Assembly (NCBI RefSeq): GCF_000212375.1
Contig: NC_015501.1
Location: 1,488,001-1,552,000, forward strand
Origin: Porphyromonas asaccharolytica DSM 20707
GTDB lineage: Bacteria; Bacteroidota; Bacteroidia; Bacteroidales; Porphyromonadaceae
Reading direction: 5' to 3'
Length of the DNA stretch: 64,000 nucleotides
This document shows, piece by piece, positions 36,373-45,119 of this stretch. The stretch's first letter is position 1. Each line of letters begins with the position of its first letter. The notes under the pieces are model-generated. The model did not search any database. It had not been told where the DNA came from and saw only the letters and a program-made list of their open reading frames with translations. The position numbers and the translations under genes were made by a program.

Positions 36373-36749
36373 GGCTGCAAATCGGTCTTTTTTTTTAGAT
36401 CAATGTGGTAGCGATTCAAGACCACTTCGAGTAGTGTCTTGTTGACTAATGCCTTGCTCTCAGCCTGGAAGAGGGCTGCTTTGAGACGAGCGTTTTCACG
36501 CTTGAGTTCTGCGTACTCTGGATCTACGTCTTTGTTCTTGTTTGTCTTGCTCATAGTGCTACTGGTGCTTTGGTTGGGTAACTCTACATCAAAGGTACGC
36601 AACCAATTTCGAATGGTGCGTGTGGTAATGCCGTAGCGCTGGCTGGTGGTGGCAATGCTGTCACCGGTGGCTAGGAGGTCGTCAATGACTCTCCACTTGA
36701 AATCTAGGGGATATCCCTTTCGTCCTAGTTTACTTTTTTCTTGTTTCAT
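36369..36749 (-). CDS. IS3-family transposase OrfA (helix-turn-helix)
   Basis: 126 residues. N-terminal HTH: YPLDFKWRVIDDLLATGDSIATTSQRYGITTRTIRNWLRTF; then a coiled coil (DPEYAELKRENARLKAALFQAE). It ends a few codons after nine A residues and a G (36387-36396, minus strand), the typical slippery site for -1 frameshifting into OrfB. OrfA binds the IS ends and its fusion with OrfB is the transposase. Confidence 0.93.
   Translation of the reverse strand: MKQEKSKLGRKGYPLDFKWRVIDDLLATGDSIATTSQRYGITTRTIRNWLRTFDVELPNQSTSSTMSKTNKNKDVDPEYAELKRENARLKAALFQAESKALVNKTLLEVVLNRYHIDLKKKTDLQP
36387..36396 (-). promoter_or_regulatory. Programmed -1 frameshift site of the IS
   Basis: Minus strand reads A9G across Lys-Lys-Lys codons near the OrfA end. 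The -1 frame is open from the slip to OrfB and gives KKKDRFAAVRQLES at the join. Confidence 0.8.
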
Positions 36750-36797
36750 AGTTGTTGGGGTTGGCTTCCCAACTGTGTACTATTTCAGGAGAGGACA

Positions 36798-36844
36798 AAC
36801 TCCAGTTTCCTAGGTATGAAACTCCAGTTTCTTAGGTATGAAAC
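36798..36844. repeat. 22-nt-period palindrome array, locus d, right part
   Basis: Continues the array across the IS: units with arms GTTTC and GAAAC at 36805 and 36827, 22 nt apart. Removing the IS and one AAC restores an unbroken 22-nt spacing from the unit at 35207. Confidence 0.88.
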
Positions 36845-36931
36845 TAAATGGGCATACGGGGAAACGAAGTTTTTCAGCCGAGGGGCTTGCGGTTAATTCT
36901 ATGGAGAGCGAGCGAAGCGTCGGCACAAACG

Positions 36932-36975
36932 ACAGCCCCCACGGCTCTCTACGACTAGAGTCCCGTGGGGGCTGT
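36932..36975 (-). terminator. Terminator of the hmu operon
   Basis: ACAGCCCCCACGG pairs with CCGTGGGGGCTGT (13 bp, perfect), 91 nt beyond the hmuV stop. The T run on the minus strand is short. Confidence 0.7.
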
Positions 36976-36977
36976 TG

Positions 36978-37045
36978 TGATTTAGCAGCTATTTAGCGGC
37001 TGGTTAGAGCCCTTTTAGCGATAGGTTAGGGGCGGCTTAGCGGTC
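36978..37045. repeat. TTAGCGG-type repeat after hmuV
   Basis: Degenerate TTTAGCRGC / TTAGCGG / GGTTAGRG units between hmuV and its terminator. Resembles, loosely, the TTAGA repeats after mal and ruvA. Confidence 0.4.
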
Positions 37046-37065
37046 TGTGAACTGTCTGGTCCGTT

Positions 37066-37404
37066 TTACTCCTCGGGGATATAGATGACCTCGCCATTCT
37101 CTAGCTCGTAGGCGATGCCGACGCGCTTGCCGCGGCGCTGATTGGAGGCATCCTCGCTGTCTGTCGGGGTGTACCGCTCGATGGTGGAGCCTTTCTTGGA
37201 GATGATCTCCATATTGTCCTTGCCGGGGTTCTTGATGATGGTAAAGTCCTCCTGCGTGAGCATCTCGGTCATGCTAAACTTCGTCACTAGGGCCACCATG
37301 AGTGCCACGGCAAAGACCATCGCCACGTCAAAGAGGTTGCTCACGAGCGATGATGGATCGGTGTCGTCGTGGCGCAGGGTGCGTCGCTTACTTCTTCGTC
37401 TCAT
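37066..37404 (-). CDS. hmuV: HmuV, DUF2149 membrane protein
   Basis: 112 residues. One membrane segment (LFDVAMVFAVALMVALVTKF) after a basic N terminus, then a soluble domain ending GIAYELENGEVIYIPEE: DUF2149. By topology it resembles ExbD, and it lies next to the ExbB/TolQ-like HmuU, overlapping it by 17 nt. The pair probably transmits proton-motive force for the HmuS/HmuR system (inference). Last gene of hmuYRSTUV. Confidence 0.88.
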   Translation of the reverse strand: MRRRSKRRTLRHDDTDPSSLVSNLFDVAMVFAVALMVALVTKFSMTEMLTQEDFTIIKNPGKDNMEIISKKGSTIERYTPTDSEDASNQRRGKRVGIAYELENGEVIYIPEE

Positions 37405-38005
37405 CTTCAGCTTGGGTTAGGAGTTCGTCGATGTAGTCGATGTAGATGAGCTCTTGGTGGTGATAGCGGTGAAGTCTCTGCAAGGTCAGGTAGCCAATGG
37501 CAGAGACGAAGAGCCCCAGCACGGTGGTCGCAAAGGCGACCTGCATATTGTACGCCATGGTACCCATATCGCCACTGCTCAGCCCGACGAGTGCCGGTCC
37601 CATTGGGATCAGGGTACCCATCAGTCCGAGGATCGGACCGAACTTGGTCAAGACTTGTGGGTAGACGAGTCGCTTGTCGAGGCGTAGCTCATACTCGCCA
37701 ATGAGTAGGTTGCGCTCAGCCGCGGGAGCCACGAGGAGGGAGCGCAGGAGCTCCTCAAAGAGGTCTAGCCGTGCTGTCTCTGGACTTTCACCGCCCAGCT
37801 CTTGACGCAGTCTGCCGAGTAGTGCGCTGGCGTCTTCACGCTGATGGGAGAAGTATCGCTGCTGTAGTCGCTTGTAGCGCTGTGCCCGCTCGATGAGTCC
37901 GCCTAGCATGAGGAGGGCTAGGAGGAAGAGTAGGAGTAGCCCAATGATCACCGGTATGAGGAGACCATTGGAGAGGAGAAACATGGTGTCTGAAATGAAT
38001 TTCAT
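37388..38005 (-). CDS. hmuU: HmuU, MotA/TolQ/ExbB proton channel family protein
   Basis: 205 residues. First membrane segment GLLIPVIIGLLLLFLLALLMLGGL, then a cytoplasmic charged stretch. Two later segments (FGPILGLMGTLIPMGPALVGLSSGDMGTMAYNMQVAFATTVLGLFVSAIGYL) carry the MotA/TolQ/ExbB signature GPxLGLxGTxxP. Expected to form a proton channel with the ExbD-like HmuV. Confidence 0.92.
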   Translation of the reverse strand: MKFISDTMFLLSNGLLIPVIIGLLLLFLLALLMLGGLIERAQRYKRLQQRYFSHQREDASALLGRLRQELGGESPETARLDLFEELLRSLLVAPAAERNLLIGEYELRLDKRLVYPQVLTKFGPILGLMGTLIPMGPALVGLSSGDMGTMAYNMQVAFATTVLGLFVSAIGYLTLQRLHRYHHQELIYIDYIDELLTQAEDETKK

Positions 38006-38029
38006 AGTAATCTGTTGTGTGTAACTGTC

Positions 38030-38734
38030 TTATTTGTGTGAGCCCTTTGCCTTAATGAGCATGGCTACATAGCCGATGAGGACACCACCTGCGAGGGTTG
38101 CTAGGAGTATGCCAAGCTCTCTAGGCGAGGAGCTATCTAGCTGGACATCTGGTACGGCTGAGCCCCCTGGTATGAGCATGTAGGCTACGACGCTACCCAC
38201 GGCTAGCACCCCAGCCAAGAGCATCGAGAGCAGACGTAGAAACTCCCGATCACGTATCAGGCGAGGTGTCAGCTCGATGAGTAGGAGGAGCACCACAGCA
38301 AAGGTTATGGTCACTGCCCAGTAATTGACCCCAGGCATGCTGTAGATGACAAAGCTCCTCAGGTAGCATAGCGCAGGTAGCATCAGTAGTGATGGAAGCC
38401 ATACGGCTATCCGGTGGCAGGCGGTCATGACCGCTACGACTAGTCCCTCTCGATGATAGATCATACGCAGAGGTCGGCGCGCGGGTCGGTAGGTGACGAC
38501 CGCCATCGTGAGCAGTAGCTCTAGCGAAACCAGCATGGCTAGTGTAGAGAGCTGCTCCGCCTGACGTAGCATAGCGTCGAGGGCAAGCTTGCTCACCCGC
38601 AGGGTCGCCTGATGAGTCGCCACCAAGCCGACGATGTAAAGGAGCGCATGTGCTAGTCGCACCCTACGATCAGATCGTACGGCTGTGGTGGTGAGCGCCA
38701 CTAGGAGCGCAAAGATCGCAACGATGAGTATCAT
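38030..38734 (-). CDS. hmuT: HmuT, polytopic membrane protein of the haem operon
   Basis: 234 residues, about six hydrophobic segments (starting ILIVAIFALLVALTTTAV and ending ELGILLATLAGGVLIGYVAMLI). No enzyme motif seen. The name is by position between hmuS and hmuU, as in P. gingivalis. It starts 3 nt after hmuS ends, so translation is probably coupled. Role in haem or metal transfer unknown. Confidence 0.8.
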   Translation of the reverse strand: MILIVAIFALLVALTTTAVRSDRRVRLAHALLYIVGLVATHQATLRVSKLALDAMLRQAEQLSTLAMLVSLELLLTMAVVTYRPARRPLRMIYHREGLVVAVMTACHRIAVWLPSLLMLPALCYLRSFVIYSMPGVNYWAVTITFAVVLLLLIELTPRLIRDREFLRLLSMLLAGVLAVGSVVAYMLIPGGSAVPDVQLDSSSPRELGILLATLAGGVLIGYVAMLIKAKGSHK

Positions 38735-38737
38735 CTC

Positions 38738-41700
38738 TTACTTCGTACGCTTCTTACGTCTGCTGTAAAGGATGGAGAGTACCAGTATGAGGACGAGTAT
38801 GACGCCTCCGATGATGACCACTTCGGTCGTGTAGAGCTGCTCGCTATCCGTTGTAGAGGCGGAGCCAGAGGACTGCTTCTTGCCTTGGTCCTTGTCTGAG
38901 TCCTTCGAGAGTACTTGCTGCTTTTGATCAGACTGAGAGGTCACCTTGAGCGCCTTGTCTAGGGCGGCGGTGTACTCTTGTTGCTGCTCGGGGGGGAGCT
39001 GCTCCTGGATCATCTTACGTAGCTTAGCATTGTCACAGACCATACCGCTACAGCCCGCACCAGCCTTTGACAAGCTCTCGGCATGGAGCTGAGCGATGGT
39101 GTGCTTTTGCTCAGCAGTCGCCTGCCAGTAGCCCTTGCGAATGGTCTCCATCATGGAGGCGGTGAGGTCTTGCAGGGCTGCGGGGTTGTTTCGCTCGAAG
39201 AAGTCGACCGTGCCGAGCTGATGCTTGTCCACGACATACATATCGTAGAGAGCATCCCAAAGCTCCTTGTCGATGGCAGAGGGCTTCATAACGTTCCACG
39301 CATAGGTGTTGCGGATGGTCTCGTCGATAGCGTCTGCTGCTCCAGCGCCCTCTTTGAGCTGCTCACGCACATAGGTGGGGTTAAGGATGGTGGTGCGAGC
39401 TTCTATGCCGATAGCCTGCTTGATCTCCTGCGTCTTGACACGACGACGGTTGCGCAGATCGGTGAAGTAGCCCTCGGGGTCCTTGCCCGTAACGTGACGC
39501 ACGGAGAGGGTGAGCCCGCCCATAAACTCATAGACGTGATCCAAGCTTAGCGCGCCCCACGTATTGCTCTGACGAGGCTGGACGACGGCGTCTGTGTTTT
39601 GCAGTGCTGCCTCAAAGATTCCTTTGGCAGTATCGCCCCAGAGCTCTTCGTCGCCATAGATGGCGCCCATATTGTTCATGTAAACCTCGGCAATCTCGCT
39701 CTCTTTCTCCCAGCGGTCACCGCTCTCGACCATCTCTTGAATGCCAGTACCGTAGGCACCATTAAGACCACCGAAGATGCGCTTACCGCTGAGCTTACGA
39801 GCCTGCTCGGGGGGTACGCCATGCTCTAGGAGCACACGCTCTGCCTCGACACGTCCGAGGGCTATCTGGTTAGGCGTGTTGCCATCCTTGGTCTCTGCGA
39901 CGAGGTCCATAGCCTTTTGCAAGAGGAAGAGTCGAGAGGCTGCGATGTCTCGGAGTTGGCCGGAGGTCTGTATGACCACATCCACACGGGGTCTGCCGAG
40001 CTCCTTGATGGGGATGACACGCACATCGATCACCTTGCCACGGCGGTCACGTACGGGCTCGACACCGAGGAGTGCCATGATCTCTGCAATGGTCGTGCCC
40101 TCGCTCTCGATGAAGCTGCTGCTCCAGAGCGTGAAGCTCACCTTGCGCGGTATCGAGTCGTTGTGACGAGAGCGGTAGTCGGCTAGGAGCGCATCGGCTA
40201 GTTGCTGTCCGTCTTCCCATGCCTTTGCTGTGGGCGTCATCTCGGGATCGATGGCGTATAGGTTGCGTCCGGTGGGTAGTACGGAGGGGCTAGCGATGAA
40301 GTCTCCGCCTGGCGAAGGTGCCGTGTAGCCTCCATTGAGCGCATTGGCTAGAGAAGCGAGCTCGAGCTGTGGCGAAGTGGCCAGCATACGCCTATAATAT
40401 GGTATCTGAGCTACGGAGCGACGCAACAGGCTGACACCCTCGGCGAGGAGCACTAGCTTGGGATCTTGCTTCGTCTCGGCACTGGCGGGCTTGCTGTGAG
40501 GAGGCATACTGCCACCCATCATTCCCTTGGGCATACCGCCTGGGTGACCGCTAGGCTTGCCCTGTGGTTTAGCTTTTGCCTTGTTGCCACCCATCATGCC
40601 GGCAGGCATTCCGCCCATCATACCGGATTGTGCGCTCTCCTCTTGTTGCGCCTTGAGGAACTGATCGACACGAGCCAGCTCGGTGCCACTGACGCCTAGC
40701 GACTGAAGGAGCGCATCGACCTCTCCCGAAGCAATCTCCCGATCCTGAACACGAGCCACGAAGTGGTCGGCAGGACGGAGGTAGCGAGCGTTGAAGTAGA
40801 CATCGTCCTTGATCTGAGCATCGGTGATCCGTCCGCGAGACTTGTCTATCTGAGCCAGTGCATAGGCTATCGGGTCGACCGAGAGGAGGCGGACACTAGA
40901 GCGGATCTTCTCTGAGCTGAAGGGGACACCCGTCGTGTACATACCGCCTACGATCTTAGCATTGGCTAGCTCGTCAATGAAGCTGGCGACTAGCTCTATC
41001 TCGTCTCTCGTGTAGGGCTTGCTCATCGTAGAGTCTAGCTTGAGGTCTCTGTGGAAGCCCTGGGCGACGGTCATCTTTTTGATACGCTTGGAGAGCGCGT
41101 CGTCATCCTTTTCCGAAGCTAGGTAGCGATCGGTCAAGTCGCGCAGCGGTTGCATCTCTTTGTCTAGTTGCGTATCGATAAAGGGCGGAGCTAAGTAAGA
41201 GACCGCTTGACCGTAGGAGCGACGCTTGGCGATCATACACTCGCCAACGTTTGCTGTCGTATAGTAATAGATGTGTGGCAGGTCACGCACGAGTCTGTCG
41301 GTGTAGTCGTAGTTGCTCAGAGCTACCTGCTTGCCGGGGATAAACTCCAGACTGCCGTGGGTGCCGAAGTGCATCAAGACGTCAGCCTGCCAGCCGTTAC
41401 GAGCCCACAGATAGCTGGCTATGTATGGGTAAGCGGGTACGGAGGTAGAGCCGTGTACCATCTTGAAGTCTAGCTCTCCGCTACCAGAACCAGGTTGAGG
41501 TAGGAGTGCTACCTTACCATAAGTGAGTCGGGTCACGGCAATGCCCTCGACGCCGTCACGCTCTAAGACAAGGTCGTGCCCAGGGATTGCGCCGTAGCGA
41601 GTCTCTATGCTGTCCTTGAGTGCTGGGGGGAAGGTGTCGTCGATCCACTGCGTCAGCTCTTGCGTTGAGACAAAGGCGGGGTAGTTGCTACGTAGCATCA

Positions 41701-42991
41701 GTTGCTTGTTGCCCTCCGCATAGTTGTTGTAGAGTGCGCCACGAGACATCAGATCTTTGGCAAAAGCTTCCTCAGTGTCGGGCAAGCCGGTCAGGTCGTA
41801 GCCTTGGCTCTGTAGATACTTCAGGACATTGTAGAGCGATGGCACTACCTCGATGCCTTGCGCCACGAGACTGTTTTGCCCAGGGCCCTTGAAGTAGAAG
41901 AGTGCTATCCGCTTGTCCGCGTTGCTCATCGTCTGTAGCTTGACATAGCGGTGGAGTAGTGAACAGAAGTCGGGCAGACGCTCGGGGATCGTGTGAAACT
42001 CCTTAAAGCCCTGCTTGTTCTCCCGCAGTGTCACCAGCGCAAAGGGATGGATTGTACCATCTATCTCAGGCGTTACAACAGTCTGGCTGAGGTAGCCGCC
42101 CCACATGCCTTGCTTGTCTTGTAGCCAGTCGCTATACTCCTCCGACACGATGAGCGGAGAGAAGATCGGTACGTTGTGCTCCTTGAGCCAAGCGATGGCG
42201 GGGTCGCCGCCGAAGCGTCCGTGGGCGAAGTAGATGACCGCCTGTGGCTTGATCTCCGAGAGGAACTCCAGTCGGCGTGTCATCGCACTGATGGGGTAGA
42301 CGTTAAAGCCTGACTCCTCCAGCGCTCCGATCAACTCGTCTAAGTAATCTCGGCTCGATCCGAAGGGGCCTGCGATGCCCGTAAAGAGCGCAATGCGAGG
42401 AGCTCCCTCCTTGTAGCCATGCTCGTTGTAGAACTTCTGAAAGCTCTCGACGCTGTCGAAGGCGAGGTCGGGGTCTTCGTCCGTAAAGAGCAGGTCGTAG
42501 CCGTACTCTATCGGCTCCTCGATAGTCCCCGTGCGGAGCGACTTGCCGAGGACTTCCTTACGGATGTAGTTAAAGCCTGAGCGGTAGTTGCTCGTACCGC
42601 CATTGGCCAGATAAGACACCAGCGTCTCCTGCTGTAGCGAGTTTAGGTTAGAGATATTATTCTCTGGCGTCGTGGTCATGTAGGCGAGGTACTTCAGCCC
42701 CTTCTCTTCGCCTAGCTGCTTGATCAGCGCGCGGTCCTCGTCGGTCCACTTGAGCCCCATGCCGAAGGCGATCATGGCGTCGTAGTTTTTCAGCTCCGAG
42801 AGCTCCGTGACGGCTGTGAGACGCACATTTTTCTTGTCGGCAGCCTCCGCCATACGAGAGGCGACGAAGTCTGGCATATTGACCAGAGCCACCCGCACAG
42901 GCTTAGGCCACAAGAGATAGGCGCAGAGGATGATGATGCCCAGCAGTAGCGGGGCACCGATGTAATATAGATGCTTCTTAGAGAAAGTCAT
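38738..42991 (-). CDS. hmuS: HmuS, membrane-anchored CobN/magnesium-chelatase-H-like protein
   Basis: 1417 residues related to CobN/ChlH chelatase large subunits, e.g. MHFGTHGSLEFIPGKQVALSNYDYTDRLVRDLPHIYYYTTANVGE. An N-terminal membrane anchor (YYIGAPLLLGIIILCAYLLW) and a C-terminal one (VVIIGGVILVLILVLSILY) followed by RRKKRTK suggest that the large body faces the periplasm. CobN itself is cytosolic. Residues about 785-840 form a Met/Gly/Pro/Lys/His-rich insert with several GGMMGG or GGMP units that splits the chelatase domain. In the haem operon HmuS is thought to remove metal from, or otherwise process, porphyrin. A low-complexity Ser/Lys linker precedes the last anchor. Confidence 0.92.
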   Translation of the reverse strand: MTFSKKHLYYIGAPLLLGIIILCAYLLWPKPVRVALVNMPDFVASRMAEAADKKNVRLTAVTELSELKNYDAMIAFGMGLKWTDEDRALIKQLGEEKGLKYLAYMTTTPENNISNLNSLQQETLVSYLANGGTSNYRSGFNYIRKEVLGKSLRTGTIEEPIEYGYDLLFTDEDPDLAFDSVESFQKFYNEHGYKEGAPRIALFTGIAGPFGSSRDYLDELIGALEESGFNVYPISAMTRRLEFLSEIKPQAVIYFAHGRFGGDPAIAWLKEHNVPIFSPLIVSEEYSDWLQDKQGMWGGYLSQTVVTPEIDGTIHPFALVTLRENKQGFKEFHTIPERLPDFCSLLHRYVKLQTMSNADKRIALFYFKGPGQNSLVAQGIEVVPSLYNVLKYLQSQGYDLTGLPDTEEAFAKDLMSRGALYNNYAEGNKQLMLRSNYPAFVSTQELTQWIDDTFPPALKDSIETRYGAIPGHDLVLERDGVEGIAVTRLTYGKVALLPQPGSGSGELDFKMVHGSTSVPAYPYIASYLWARNGWQADVLMHFGTHGSLEFIPGKQVALSNYDYTDRLVRDLPHIYYYTTANVGECMIAKRRSYGQAVSYLAPPFIDTQLDKEMQPLRDLTDRYLASEKDDDALSKRIKKMTVAQGFHRDLKLDSTMSKPYTRDEIELVASFIDELANAKIVGGMYTTGVPFSSEKIRSSVRLLSVDPIAYALAQIDKSRGRITDAQIKDDVYFNARYLRPADHFVARVQDREIASGEVDALLQSLGVSGTELARVDQFLKAQQEESAQSGMMGGMPAGMMGGNKAKAKPQGKPSGHPGGMPKGMMGGSMPPHSKPASAETKQDPKLVLLAEGVSLLRRSVAQIPYYRRMLATSPQLELASLANALNGGYTAPSPGGDFIASPSVLPTGRNLYAIDPEMTPTAKAWEDGQQLADALLADYRSRHNDSIPRKVSFTLWSSSFIESEGTTIAEIMALLGVEPVRDRRGKVIDVRVIPIKELGRPRVDVVIQTSGQLRDIAASRLFLLQKAMDLVAETKDGNTPNQIALGRVEAERVLLEHGVPPEQARKLSGKRIFGGLNGAYGTGIQEMVESGDRWEKESEIAEVYMNNMGAIYGDEELWGDTAKGIFEAALQNTDAVVQPRQSNTWGALSLDHVYEFMGGLTLSVRHVTGKDPEGYFTDLRNRRRVKTQEIKQAIGIEARTTILNPTYVREQLKEGAGAADAIDETIRNTYAWNVMKPSAIDKELWDALYDMYVVDKHQLGTVDFFERNNPAALQDLTASMMETIRKGYWQATAEQKHTIAQLHAESLSKAGAGCSGMVCDNAKLRKMIQEQLPPEQQQEYTAALDKALKVTSQSDQKQQVLSKDSDKDQGKKQSSGSASTTDSEQLYTTEVVIIGGVILVLILVLSILYSRRKKRTK

Positions 42992-43027
42992 AGGGAGAGA
43001 GTCTTAGTAGGTGGGGGGAAGCCCTTT

Positions 43028-44989
43028 TTAGTAGTTCAGTGAGAGCGAAACGAAGTAGCTACGTCCAGGCGAAAGCGAAGCGCCCTGCTCGATGATCGGG
43101 GTCATATAGTTGAAAAGGTTGTCGCAGCCCAGTGTCAGGCTAAGGTCTAGAACAGTCTGCCAGCGCTGCGTGACGCTTGCCCTAAAGAGCGCGTAGCCAG
43201 GATAGGAGGCGTACTTATAGTCGTCACTGGCATTGTCGTAGACGGCGGAGGTCACGCCACTGAGGTAGCGTCCCGAGACCTGCCCCGAGAGGGTGTACGA
43301 GCCCCAGCGATGACCATATTGTATGGACCCATTGATGTGGTGAGGTCTCGTATTGCGGATATGGAAGGACTGCGTCTTGCCCTGCACCTTCATCTGCTCT
43401 AAGACGAAGGCGTAGTTGACATTGATATCAAAGTTTGCAAAGGGTGTGACCCGTAGCATCGCCGTACCGCTCCATAGGTCTAGGGGCTTCTCCCCGTTGC
43501 GATATTGGAGTACACTGCCCTCCTGCTCGGGACGCGTATAGATACGGTTGTTGATACGATTGTAGGAGGCAGAGAGGGAGAGATTCATAAAGGAGTTGTT
43601 GTACTCAGGCGCGATCATCACGAGGTGGCTGATCTCTGGCTTGAGGTCGCTAGAGCCTTTGATGCGAAACATACCTCTGTGGTCCCAATCCATAAAGAGC
43701 TCCTTGAGCGAAGGCGACCTAAAGCCCTCGGAATAGCTAATGCGTAGGGCATAGTTGCGATTGCGCCACATGATCGATAGACGAGGTGTCAGGTGCGTGC
43801 CATAGGTCGAGTGCATATCCTGACGGAGTCCCACGGTAGTACTCCAGTTATTGTTCATACGCCAGAGCATCTGCCCGTAGAGCGTCTTGGTCGAGGCGCG
43901 GTGTACGTCATTGAGATTGGTCACCTGTACGCTACGGAGGTTCTCGTGGAGGATCTCGACGCCCGCATTGAAGGTAGGCTTGTAGGGATCTTCCGAGGGG
44001 TCGTAGTTGTACTGCATGCGCGCCGTCTGCGTCAGGTAGTTAAACTGAGGCTCCCAGGGACCCTCCTCCTCTGTGGCGAGGAAGAAGTACTTGTCTCGCT
44101 TGTACCCCTCGATGTGGTAGCTGGTCTCTATAGAGTGTCCATCAGTGGGTTTGTAGAGTACTTGCAGATTGCCGGTAGGGCTTTGGTAGCGGTTCTTCTC
44201 CTTATCGTCAAAGTTCTGCATGCGTGAGTGAAAGCGTCCTGTAGCGGTGATCGAGAGACGCTTGTCTGGGGAGAGGTAGCGGAGCTTCTCTCCCATGTGA
44301 AAGGTGTAGAAGCCTGGCATCGTGCGTGGTCTATCGGCACTGACGCCTGGGAGCTCGTAGTCATGCTGCTTGGCATAGCCGCCCGTCGTGGTGCTGGTCA
44401 CACGACCCAGTCTCATCACCAGACGACCGTTGTAGCGCTGTATGCTCTCTGTGTCGTAGTGGCTAGAGATGTTTGCCCCGAGCTTCTTGTGGCTCCGCTT
44501 CGTGATGATGTTGATCACGCCGCCTATGGCATTGCTCCCATAGAGAGCCGAGCTAGAGCCTTGTAGCATCTCGATGCGCTCTATCGAGGAGGGGTCTATA
44601 CGCTCCAGGTCTACACTACTGGCCGAGCCCTCGTTGGTCATGCGCTCACCATCTACGAGGAAGAGGTAGTAGTCTGCCGAGAGACCCCGTATGCTCATCC
44701 GGTTTTGCGTGCCGTGGGTGCTCGTCTGCACGCCTGGAATTACCATCTGCAGCAGATCCTCTACAGATCGTGCCTGCACCGCCTCGATCTCTTTGGGCGA
44801 GACAACGCGGATCGGTATGGAGATGTTTTTCATCGGACAGCGTGTGCGGGTACCCGTGACGACCACTGCGTCGAGGCACTTGACTCTCGTACTATCTACG
44901 AGTGTCGAGTCCTGAGGGAGCAGTGGGGTAGCGGAGAGAGCTCCTGCGAGGGTAAGTAGGAAGAGGAGGATGTATAGAGACCTTTTCAT
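43028..44989 (-). CDS. hmuR: HmuR, TonB-dependent haem receptor
   Basis: 653 residues: signal peptide (LYILLFLLTLAGALSA|T), plug domain (VVVTGTRTRCPMKNISIPIRVVSPKEIEAVQA to SSALYGSNAIGGVINIITKR), then a 22-strand barrel ending SYFVSLSLNY. The haem-receptor pair FRAP/NPNL is recognisable as FRSPSLKELF and, after a Met/Arg-rich loop, IKGSSDLKPE. Imports haem or porphyrin captured by HmuY. It is 131 nt downstream of hmuY and 36 nt upstream of hmuS. Confidence 0.94.
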   Translation of the reverse strand: MKRSLYILLFLLTLAGALSATPLLPQDSTLVDSTRVKCLDAVVVTGTRTRCPMKNISIPIRVVSPKEIEAVQARSVEDLLQMVIPGVQTSTHGTQNRMSIRGLSADYYLFLVDGERMTNEGSASSVDLERIDPSSIERIEMLQGSSSALYGSNAIGGVINIITKRSHKKLGANISSHYDTESIQRYNGRLVMRLGRVTSTTTGGYAKQHDYELPGVSADRPRTMPGFYTFHMGEKLRYLSPDKRLSITATGRFHSRMQNFDDKEKNRYQSPTGNLQVLYKPTDGHSIETSYHIEGYKRDKYFFLATEEEGPWEPQFNYLTQTARMQYNYDPSEDPYKPTFNAGVEILHENLRSVQVTNLNDVHRASTKTLYGQMLWRMNNNWSTTVGLRQDMHSTYGTHLTPRLSIMWRNRNYALRISYSEGFRSPSLKELFMDWDHRGMFRIKGSSDLKPEISHLVMIAPEYNNSFMNLSLSASYNRINNRIYTRPEQEGSVLQYRNGEKPLDLWSGTAMLRVTPFANFDINVNYAFVLEQMKVQGKTQSFHIRNTRPHHINGSIQYGHRWGSYTLSGQVSGRYLSGVTSAVYDNASDDYKYASYPGYALFRASVTQRWQTVLDLSLTLGCDNLFNYMTPIIEQGASLSPGRSYFVSLSLNY

Positions 44990-45119
44990 ATAGTGAAGCT
45001 TAGGGAGTAAAAGGAAATAGGCTCAGTGCGCTTAAGAGACGCTTAGAGCCAAGCAAACTCGGAGCCACAGAGAGTGCTGTATGCTTACTCTCTAGTAGCT
45101 CCGAGCTAGTAAGGGGTGA

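Larger units (their letters stand above)
35225..36797 (-). mobile_element. Intact IS3-family insertion sequence (1573 bp)
   Basis: The ends begin TGTCCTCT at both sides (inverted repeats of about 32 bp with two indels, sharing GTACACAGTTGGGAAG). A 3-bp duplication AAC flanks it (35222-35224 and 36798-36800), as usual for the family. Two overlapping minus-strand frames code OrfA and OrfB. It is inserted within one unit of a 22-nt palindrome array. Confidence 0.93.

Noticed and set aside
35077-36844. CRISPR array
   Set aside because: The spacing is regular, but the 'spacers' are only about six A/T-rich bases, the repeats are palindromes that vary between units, and no cas genes are near.
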